A stretch of 64,000 bases of DNA from Bacteroides ndongoniae (GTDB lineage Bacteria; Bacteroidota; Bacteroidia; Bacteroidales; Bacteroidaceae): the NCBI RefSeq assembly GCF_900108345.1, contig NZ_FNVV01000012.1, positions 816,978 to 880,977 of the forward strand. The letters are read 5' to 3'. The position numbers and the translations under genes are program-made. This document shows, piece after piece, positions 26,495 through 32,776 of the stretch. The notes under the pieces were generated by a model. It ran no database searches, was not told where the DNA came from, and saw only the letters and a list, made by a program, of their open reading frames with translations. Position 1 is the stretch's first letter; each line of letters opens with the position of its first letter.

Positions 26495-26521
26495 AAGGTA
26501 GGCCGAAAATACCTACCTTTG
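26495..26521 (+). promoter_or_regulatory. Promoter element and inverted repeat upstream of the alkaline phosphatase
   Basis: A perfect inverted repeat AAGGTAGG/CCTACCTT (26495-26502/26512-26519) overlaps a TACCTTTG box at 26514-26521. This could be an operator at a separate promoter for the phosphatase gene 30 bases further on; no -33 element is apparent. Confidence 0.45.
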
Positions 26522-26550
26522 CTTGTATTATTAACCATTATATCATAGTT

Positions 26551-27954
26551 ATGAAACGATTGACGTATTTGATGCTCTTCCTGCTGGTGGCCTTGGTGGC
26601 AAAAGCACAGCAGGCAAAGTATGTATTCTATTTCATTGGCGACGGCATGGGCCTGAACCAGGTGAACACTACCGAAATGTACCTGGGCGAACAACAGGGA
26701 CGCATCGGCACAGAGCCCCTCTGCTTTGCTTCCTTCCCCGTGGCAGGCATGGCCACCACGTTCTCGGCTTCCAACTCCATCACCGACTCGGCAGCCGGCG
26801 GAACGGCCCTTGCCACCGGTGTGAAGACCTATAACGGTGCCATCGGCGTAGATGCCAACAAGGAACGGGTAATGAGCGTGGCCGAGCGTGCCAAACGTGC
26901 CGGCAAGAAGGTGGGTGTCACCACCAGCGTCAGTGTCGATCACGCCACTCCGGCAGCCTTCTATGGTCACCAGCCTGACCGCAGCATGTACTACGAAATA
27001 GCCCTTCAGCTGCCCGAAGCCGGTTTCGACTTCTACGCAGGCAGCGGTTTCCTGAAACCCGCCCGTACGTTCGACAAGAAAGATGCTCCCAGCATTTACC
27101 CCATCATCGAGCAGGCCGGATACACCATCGCCCGCGGGATTGACGAATATCAGGCCAAGGCCGGTGATGCCGACAAGATGGTGCTGATTCAGAAAGACGG
27201 TACCGACGCATCGAGCCTGCCTTATGCCATCGACCGCAACGAGGGCGACCTGACGCTGGCACAGATCACCGAGAGCGCCATCGACTTCCTGTCGCGCGAC
27301 AACAAGAAGGGCTTCTTCCTCATGGTCGAGGGTGGAAAGATTGACTGGACTTGCCACAGCAACGATCCCGCCACGATGGTCAAGGAAGTCATCGACATGG
27401 ACAACGCCGTCCGTGTGGCTTACGAATTCTACAAGAAGCACCCCAAAGAGACGCTGATTGTGATTACAGCCGACCACGAAACCGGTGGATTGGGACTGGG
27501 CAACAGCAACTACACGCTGAACCTCAAGTCGCTCGATTGCCAGAAACAGTCGGTTGACCTGCTGTCGCGCGCCCTTACCGACCTTCGCAAAGCCAAGGGC
27601 AACAAAGCCACTTGGGAAGACGTGAAAGCCTTGCTGACCGAACGCATGGGCTTCTGGGGCGAACTGACACCCACCTGGGAGCAGGAGAAGATGTTGCGAG
27701 ACGAGTTCGAATCGTCCTTTGTCCGCAATAAGGTAGTCTTCGAAGAGAGCCTCTACTCGAAGACCGAACCGCTGGCCGCCGTTGCCAAGAAGGTACTGAG
27801 CCAGATGTCGAAGCTGGGTTGGACCACCGGAAGCCACTCGGCCGAATACGTACCTGTATTTGCCGTAGGTGCCGGCTCGAAGCTCTTCATGGGCAAGATG
27901 GACAATACGGACATCCCGAAACGCATCGCCAAGGCTGCCGGTTACAAGTGGTAA
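26551..27954 (+). CDS. Secreted alkaline phosphatase
   Basis: A 467-residue periplasmic enzyme with a signal peptide ending near VAKAQQ. The alkaline phosphatase core is present: FIGDGMG with the metal-binding Asp (residues 29-35), DSAAGGTALATG with the Ser nucleophile, VEGGKIDWTCHSND, and TADHETGGLGLG. It hydrolyses phosphomonoesters and releases phosphate. It follows the SusC/D operon by 71 bases and may have its own promoter. Together with the two upstream enzymes this gives three different phosphatase folds in one locus. Confidence 0.94.
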   Translation: MKRLTYLMLFLLVALVAKAQQAKYVFYFIGDGMGLNQVNTTEMYLGEQQGRIGTEPLCFASFPVAGMATTFSASNSITDSAAGGTALATGVKTYNGAIGVDANKERVMSVAERAKRAGKKVGVTTSVSVDHATPAAFYGHQPDRSMYYEIALQLPEAGFDFYAGSGFLKPARTFDKKDAPSIYPIIEQAGYTIARGIDEYQAKAGDADKMVLIQKDGTDASSLPYAIDRNEGDLTLAQITESAIDFLSRDNKKGFFLMVEGGKIDWTCHSNDPATMVKEVIDMDNAVRVAYEFYKKHPKETLIVITADHETGGLGLGNSNYTLNLKSLDCQKQSVDLLSRALTDLRKAKGNKATWEDVKALLTERMGFWGELTPTWEQEKMLRDEFESSFVRNKVVFEESLYSKTEPLAAVAKKVLSQMSKLGWTTGSHSAEYVPVFAVGAGSKLFMGKMDNTDIPKRIAKAAGYKW

Positions 27955-27989
27955 CCCACCGCGGCCTTGCGCCGGGCGCAAGCTGAAGA

Positions 27990-28126
27990 GGGTGTATTAA
28001 GCAGAAGAACAGGTTACAAATTTTAGGCACGGATTACACGGAAAATCACGGTGAAAAGAATAAAACAATCCGTAAAAATCCGTGTAATCCGTGCCTGAAA
28101 AATCAGTTCTTCTGCTTAATGCACCC
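27990..28126. repeat. Long nested inverted repeat between convergent genes
   Basis: The outer arms 27990-28010 and 28106-28126 match over 21 bp with one mismatch; the inner arms 28025-28042 and 28079-28096 match perfectly over 18 bp. The inner arm (CACGGATTACACGGA) is related to the inverted repeat at 31233-31413. It probably stops transcription from both sides, although no long T run is present. Confidence 0.85.
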
Positions 28127-28152
28127 TTCTTTCGTATCTATACAGTCGGCTT

Positions 28153-28917
28153 TTACAGCTTCGTTTCCCCTTCGATGAACTCTTCGAGGAAAAGGTTTTC
28201 ACCGTCGAATACGGCGTACGAGAAGTAATTGATCCAGTCGCCCAGGATGACGATGCGCGAGGTGGCGCTCAGCATCAGATCGAGCTCGATGTGGCGGTGT
28301 CCGTAGATGAAGAAGTTGATGTCGGGATGGCTCTTCAGATAGTCCTTGGTGTAGAGCACCAGGAACTCGTTGTTTTCGCCCATGTAGTCGGGTTCCTTGC
28401 CGTTCACGCGCTTCAGGCGGCTGTGCTTGGCCCAGTTCAGCCCGAACTCCATGCTCCAGCGCGGATGCAGGGCCGAGAAGAGGGTTTGCAGGGTACGGCT
28501 GTGGAACATGGTGCGCAGCATCTTGAACTTGCGGTCGGGGTCGCCCAGCCCGTCGCCGTGGGCCAGGTAGAACTCTTTCCCGTAGATTTCGGTGGTCAGG
28601 GGGTGGCGATGCAGGATGACGCCGCACTCCTTGGTCAGATAGTCGCCGCACCAGATGTCGTGGTTGCCCGTGAAGAAGTGCACTTCCACGCCCAGGTCGG
28701 TCAGTTCGGACAGTTTGCCCAAGAAGCGCGTATATCCCTTGGGCACGACGGTCTTGAATTCGTACCAGAAGTCGAACATGTCGCCCAGCAGATAGACGGC
28801 AGCTGCCTTGTGCTTGATGCTGTCCAGAAAGTTGACTAAGCGGCGTTCCTGCGTCCGCCCGTGTTCGATGGCCCGTGAGCCGAGGTGTGCGTCGGAAAGG
28901 AAATATACGTTCTTCAT
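28153..28917 (-). CDS. lpxH: UDP-2,3-diacylglucosamine diphosphatase-like metallophosphoesterase
   Basis: A 254-residue enzyme resembling LpxH, which cleaves UDP-2,3-diacylglucosamine to lipid X and UMP in lipid A synthesis. Metal-binding motifs are SDAHLGS, GDMFDFWYEF, FFTGNHDIW, LAHGDGLG and IYGHRHIE. It lies at the end of a three-gene operon, 34 bases after the TlpA-like gene. A general calcineurin-like phosphoesterase of other specificity cannot be excluded, but the FDFWYEF and GNHDIW context fits the LpxH group used by Bacteroidota. Confidence 0.88.
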   Translation of the reverse strand: MKNVYFLSDAHLGSRAIEHGRTQERRLVNFLDSIKHKAAAVYLLGDMFDFWYEFKTVVPKGYTRFLGKLSELTDLGVEVHFFTGNHDIWCGDYLTKECGVILHRHPLTTEIYGKEFYLAHGDGLGDPDRKFKMLRTMFHSRTLQTLFSALHPRWSMEFGLNWAKHSRLKRVNGKEPDYMGENNEFLVLYTKDYLKSHPDINFFIYGHRHIELDLMLSATSRIVILGDWINYFSYAVFDGENLFLEEFIEGETKL

Positions 28918-28951
28918 ATCAGGCTTGATGTTAGGGGTTGGCGTTTATCTC

Positions 28952-30097
28952 TTATTTGAACAGTTCGTCTAAGTATTTGTAGAAGGCGGGGTCTTCGCCT
29001 ACCACTACTTTGGCGATTTTGCCTTGCGGATCGATGACGATTTTGGTGGGATATCCCTGTATGCCATACTTCACGGTGATGTCTGTCTCGTCCGTATTGC
29101 GCACGTGCAGCCAGGGCAGTTCGTGTTCCTTGACGGCAGCTTTCCATTTCTCTTCCGTGTCGCGGCAGTCGATGCCCAGTATCTCCATGCGGTCTTTGTA
29201 CTTGGTGTAGTATTTCTTCATGTCGGGGATGCCTTTGATGCACCAGCCGCACCAGCTACCCCAGAAGTCCAGCACCACGTACTTGCCACGCAGCGACGAC
29301 AGGGTGAGGTCGTTGCCCTGTAGGTCTTTCAGGGTGAAGTCGGGGGCGTCGGCGCCTTCTGTGATGTTCTTTTGTGCTTCTTTGCGGGCTTTCTGTTGGG
29401 CGATAGCTTCTATCATGGCGCGATAGAGCGAAGCCATCGGACCATTCTGTGCCTTTTCGCCGACAAGGTCGAGCAGGTCGCTTGCGGTTCTGCCCATATC
29501 GGATATCAGATAAACGGAGAGGTCTTCGTCGGGGTGCTGACGGATGTAGTCTTCCTTCACCTTTTGCATATCGGCATGGATGGGTTCATAGAGCTGTCGC
29601 AACGAGTCGATGCGTTCGGGCGTCAGTGTTCCTTTGTTCTGCATGTCGATGATGACTTGTGTCACTTTGTGCATTTTGTCCTCATAGGGCTTGTACTGTT
29701 TGCGCACTTCTTCGTAGGCCTGGTGGAAGGCATTTCCTTTCAGATGGTAGTCGTCCATGGAGCCGCTTACCTCCACTGTCTCGCCGGGGAAGGCTACTAC
29801 GCCGATTGTCTGGCGAAGCGATGCTGCTTCGGCACCATTACTGGGTTTGGCATAGAAATAGGCCTCCATCGGTACACTGTCGTTCTTAAGCTGGAAGGAG
29901 AATTGCCCATTCTGCATGGCTATTGTATCTCTTTGCACCGCGCTTCGGCTCAGGTCCGACAGGGCAAAGTAGTTTACTATCAGTGTATCACTTCCGGTAC
30001 CGGTCAGGTTGCCGGTAATGGTAGTCTGTTTCGATGCAGGCTGGCAGGCGCAGAGCAGTGCGGTGGCGGCCAGCAGGCTGAGTTGTTTCTTGTTCAT
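28952..30097 (-). CDS. TlpA/ResA-like thiol-disulfide oxidoreductase lipoprotein
   Basis: A 381-residue lipoprotein (Cys18 in LCAC). Residues of about 25-110 form a DUF4369 beta-rich domain common in Bacteroidota, the middle is helical, and residues of about 245-381 form a thioredoxin fold with the redox motif WCGWC and the cis-proline segment QGYPTKI. Anchored at the membrane facing the periplasm, it would reduce or oxidise disulfides of exported proteins. It stands between the DUF59 and lpxH-like genes in one operon (gaps of 18 and 34 bases). Confidence 0.9.
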   Translation of the reverse strand: MNKKQLSLLAATALLCACQPASKQTTITGNLTGTGSDTLIVNYFALSDLSRSAVQRDTIAMQNGQFSFQLKNDSVPMEAYFYAKPSNGAEAASLRQTIGVVAFPGETVEVSGSMDDYHLKGNAFHQAYEEVRKQYKPYEDKMHKVTQVIIDMQNKGTLTPERIDSLRQLYEPIHADMQKVKEDYIRQHPDEDLSVYLISDMGRTASDLLDLVGEKAQNGPMASLYRAMIEAIAQQKARKEAQKNITEGADAPDFTLKDLQGNDLTLSSLRGKYVVLDFWGSWCGWCIKGIPDMKKYYTKYKDRMEILGIDCRDTEEKWKAAVKEHELPWLHVRNTDETDITVKYGIQGYPTKIVIDPQGKIAKVVVGEDPAFYKYLDELFK

Positions 30098-30115
30098 GGT
30101 ATGTAGTTTTATTCG

Positions 30116-30427
30116 TTATAAAAATCCCAGTTCCAGTTTGGCTTCTTCGCTCATCATGTCCTTGTCCCATTCGGGTTCGAAGACGAGGTTGATGGTGGCG
30201 GCACTGACGCCTTCGATGCTCTCTATCTTCTGGCGGATGTCTTCCATGATGAAGTCGGCCGCGGGACAGTTGGGAGCGGTGAGGGTCATGTCGATGTTGA
30301 CGCTGCCGTCGTCGGCTACGTCTATCTTGTAGATGAGGCCCAAGTCATAGACGTTGACGGGTATTTCGGGGTCATATACGGTCTTGAGCATGGCTACTAT
30401 TTTCTCTTCTATTTCAAATCGGGTCAT
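30116..30427 (-). CDS. DUF59/MIP18 family iron-sulfur assembly protein (SufT-like)
   Basis: A 103-residue protein. The family signature YDPEIPVNVYDLGLIYKI (residues 18-35) and LTAPNCPAADFI with the conserved Cys are present, as is the C-terminal VNLVFEPEWDKDMMSEEAK. Such proteins help in the late steps of iron-sulfur cluster assembly. It is the first gene of the operon that includes the TlpA-like and lpxH-like genes, and its promoter at 30461-30491 matches the consensus. Confidence 0.9.
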   Translation of the reverse strand: MTRFEIEEKIVAMLKTVYDPEIPVNVYDLGLIYKIDVADDGSVNIDMTLTAPNCPAADFIMEDIRQKIESIEGVSAATINLVFEPEWDKDMMSEEAKLELGFL

Positions 30428-30460
30428 ACGAATTGCGTTGTTAAGGGTTGTTTATGGTGG

Positions 30461-30491
30461 CAAAGCTATGTATTTTAATTGAAACGACAAA
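30461..30491 (-). promoter_or_regulatory. Sigma-ABfr promoter of the DUF59 operon
   Basis: Read on the minus strand: TTTG (30488-30491), a 19-base spacer, TAGCTTTG (30461-30468). Transcription would begin about 25 bases before the DUF59 start. Confidence 0.8.
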
Positions 30492-30525
30492 ATCGTAGAC
30501 CGTGGTTTCTTGTGTGCTGTGCGGG

Positions 30526-31212
30526 TCAGAGGGCGCCTTCGTCGGCAAAGCTGTAGTAGCTGCCGTCGGTGACGATGAGGTGGTCGGTGAGGCGTATGTT
30601 CATGATTTGCGCGGCTTGTCGGATGCGGTCGGTCAGGCGGCGGTCGTCGTTGCTGGGGCGGGTGTTGCCCGAGGGGTGGTTGTGGACGAGTATCAGCTGG
30701 GTGGCGCGGCGCAGCAGGGCTTCGCGCAGGATGGTGCGTACGTCGGCGGTGGTCTGGTCGATACCTCCGCGGCTGATGCAGATTTTGTCGATTACTTTTC
30801 CGGCCTGGTTGAGGAGGAGTATCCAGAACTCTTCGGTAGGCAGGTCGCACATCAGGGGGTGGAACAGCTCGTAGATGTCGGTAGAACAGCGGATGGCAGG
30901 GCGCTCGGCAGGTTGGCTCAGTTTGCGGCGTCTGCCCAGTTCAAGGGCGGCCATGATGGTGATGCTCTTGGCAGGTCCCAGCCCTTTGAAGCGGGCAAAG
31001 TCGCGCATTTCCCACTTGCCCAGTTGGTTGAGGTCGTTGCCGCAGTCGTTCATCACGCGTTGCATCAGTGTCACGGCGCTTTCTTCGGCATTGCCCGAAC
31101 CGATGAGGATGGCCAGCAGTTCGGCTTCGCTCAGGGCTTCGGCGCCTTTCAGCATCATCTTTTCGCGGGGACGGTCTTCGGCAGCCAGTTGCTTGATGGT
31201 GAGTTTGTTCAT
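30526..31212 (-). CDS. radC: RadC family JAMM-domain protein
   Basis: A 228-residue protein. I start it at 31212 (MNKLTIKQL); a longer frame runs into an inverted repeat upstream and gives no sensible protein. An N-terminal helix-hairpin-helix part (LSEAELLAILIGSG, FARFKGLGPAK) precedes the JAB/MPN-type metalloprotease-like domain with VHNHPSGNTRPSNDD, the zinc ligands of the family. Once thought to act in DNA repair, its true role is unsettled. It lies downstream of the glycosyltransferase gene but separated by a long inverted repeat. Confidence 0.93.
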   Translation of the reverse strand: MNKLTIKQLAAEDRPREKMMLKGAEALSEAELLAILIGSGNAEESAVTLMQRVMNDCGNDLNQLGKWEMRDFARFKGLGPAKSITIMAALELGRRRKLSQPAERPAIRCSTDIYELFHPLMCDLPTEEFWILLLNQAGKVIDKICISRGGIDQTTADVRTILREALLRRATQLILVHNHPSGNTRPSNDDRRLTDRIRQAAQIMNIRLTDHLIVTDGSYYSFADEGAL

Positions 31213-31232
31213 GGTGTGCTTCTTTTGGGGTT

Positions 31233-31413
31233 CACCACGGAGGACACAGAGTTTCACAGAGTTTTTTTATTTACCACGGATTACGCGGATTAACACAGAT
31301 TTTTTTATTCTGTTGAAATTGTAATCCGTGTTAATCTGTGTGATCTGTGGTTCTTTTTCCGGTGTTCTGTGGTGAAATTGAGAACTCCGTGAAACTCTGT
31401 GTCCTCTGTGGTG
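31233..31413. repeat. Nested 180-bp inverted repeat between the glycosyltransferase gene and radC
   Basis: The outer arms 31233-31263 and 31383-31413 agree at 29 of 31 positions; the inner arms 31273-31300 and 31323-31350 agree at about 23 of 28, with all differences transitions that still allow G-U pairs in RNA. T runs (31262-31268, 31301-31306) are inside. The inner arm is related to 28025-28042. Confidence 0.85.
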
Positions 31414-31418
31414 CAACG

Positions 31419-32408
31419 TTATTTATAAAAATTCTTCTTGAATGCTTCGAATTCCCCGCGGCCGCATACGCAGCGGTTCCACCACGCGCGCCAGAAGCCT
31501 GTGCCGTAGCCGATGAGCTGGATGTAGGCGGCTGCGATGGAATAGAGCCCGATGCGCAGGCTGTGGTTCTGCACGGTCGAGTCGGCCATCACTAATAGGG
31601 CATAGAGCAGTAGGGGCAGGGGCGACCAGGGGCAGAACAGGGTGCCCAGCAGCAGTACGGCGGTGCCCAGCGTGAAGAGGGCAGGCAACAGGTGGACCAG
31701 CTTCAGCGATTCGGGGTACTTCTTGTAGAGGTTGATGCGGGCGATGCCCGAGTTGTGCACCTGCTTGAAGAACTTCTTCAGGTCGGTGCGTCGCTTGTGA
31801 TAGACCCATGCGCCGGGAAATAGGCGGCAGCGGTACCCGCCCTTGAAGATACGGATGCTCAGGTCGATGTCCTCGCCGAAGCGCATGCGCGAGAAGCCGC
31901 CCAAGGCTTGATAGACGTCGCGGCGGATGCCCATGTTGAAGCTGCGGGGGTAGAACTTGTCCATCTTCTTCTTGCCACCGCGGATGCCGCCGGTGGTGAA
32001 GAACGAGGTCATGGAGTAGTTGATGGCCTTCTGTATGGGGGTGAACGACGCGTGTGCGCGGTCGGGTCCGCCAAAGGCATCGGCAGGCGCGGCTTGCAGT
32101 TCGGCCTCGACGGCGTCCAGATAGCCGGGGGGCAGGATGCAGTCCGAATCCAATATAATAAGGTATTCGCCGTGGCTGCGTTCGGCACCGTAGTTGCGGG
32201 TCTGGCCGGGGCCGGAGTTGGGCTTGGTGTAGTAGTGCAGGTCCAGCCGGTCGGCGTACTTCAGCGTCACGTCGCGGCAAGGCACCGACGAACCGTCTTC
32301 CACCACAATGACTTCGAAGTCGCGGAAGGTTTGCTGCAGCAGACTTTGCAGCAGTTCGTCCACTTCGTCGGGACGGTTATATACGGGGATGATGAAGGAA
32401 TAGCGCAT
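31419..32408 (-). CDS. Family 2 glycosyltransferase with C-terminal membrane helices
   Basis: A 329-residue enzyme. The start at 32408 gives the family's standard opening SFIIPVYNRPDEVDELLQSL; the frame is open further upstream only through repeat DNA. The GT-A motifs are VVEDGSS, ILDSDCILPPGYLD (metal-binding DxD-like) and RFGEDIDLSIRI near residue 190. Two or three hydrophobic helices near residues 245-310 anchor it in the membrane. It probably transfers a sugar to a lipid or a surface glycan, but the acceptor is unknown and no glycan cluster surrounds it. Confidence 0.9.
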   Translation of the reverse strand: MRYSFIIPVYNRPDEVDELLQSLLQQTFRDFEVIVVEDGSSVPCRDVTLKYADRLDLHYYTKPNSGPGQTRNYGAERSHGEYLIILDSDCILPPGYLDAVEAELQAAPADAFGGPDRAHASFTPIQKAINYSMTSFFTTGGIRGGKKKMDKFYPRSFNMGIRRDVYQALGGFSRMRFGEDIDLSIRIFKGGYRCRLFPGAWVYHKRRTDLKKFFKQVHNSGIARINLYKKYPESLKLVHLLPALFTLGTAVLLLGTLFCPWSPLPLLLYALLVMADSTVQNHSLRIGLYSIAAAYIQLIGYGTGFWRAWWNRCVCGRGEFEAFKKNFYK

Positions 32409-32574
32409 GGTGTGTTTCTTTATTCTTGACGGAGGCAAATGTAGGAAAAATATTCGGTTATCGGGGAATAATGCGGGGCGATATTCGTTTTTCTCTTCTG
32501 TTCTCTCCGGGCAGTACGGATGGCAGAGCTTCCGAAGGCCTGCTGAGGGGTATGTCGCAGGGCTTTTGTGGGAC

Positions 32575-32660
32575 ACTTGTACGGCTCGCGAGCAACACTT
32601 GCACGGCTCGTGAGCGACACTTGCATGGCTCGCGAGAGACACTTGCACGGCTCGCGGGGG
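32575..32660 (+). repeat. 22-bp GGCTCGCGAGCC-type repeat, locus 3
   Basis: Four units at 32575-32596, 32597-32618, 32619-32640 and a partial to about 32660. The sequence in front (CTTTTGTGGGACACTTG) is shared with locus 4 at 59232. Confidence 0.9.
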
Positions 32661-32736
32661 CTGCGCGACCGCTCTCCGGCCGAAAAATGGGCGAACAAAT
32701 TATGTGGCATTTATACTCCATTTAGATATATTTGGC

Positions 32737-32744
32737 TACTTTTG
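32737..32744 (+). promoter_or_regulatory. Probable -7 element for the SARP-type regulator
   Basis: TACTTTTG matches TAnnTTTG and lies 32 bases before the chosen ATG, which supports that start over a TTG at 32732. The -33 part is weak. Confidence 0.5.
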
Positions 32745-32776
32745 TCATTGATTATGTTCTAACCCGCGGTTTGGCT

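Larger units (their letters stand above)
32409..32776. other. 368-base divergent intergenic region
   Basis: Between the glycosyltransferase gene and the LamG/Kelch/SARP regulator. It holds a minus-strand TACATTTG box (32436-32443) for the glycosyltransferase, the 22-bp repeat array (32575-32660) and a TACTTTTG box (32737-32744) for the regulator. Nothing coding is evident. Confidence 0.7.
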
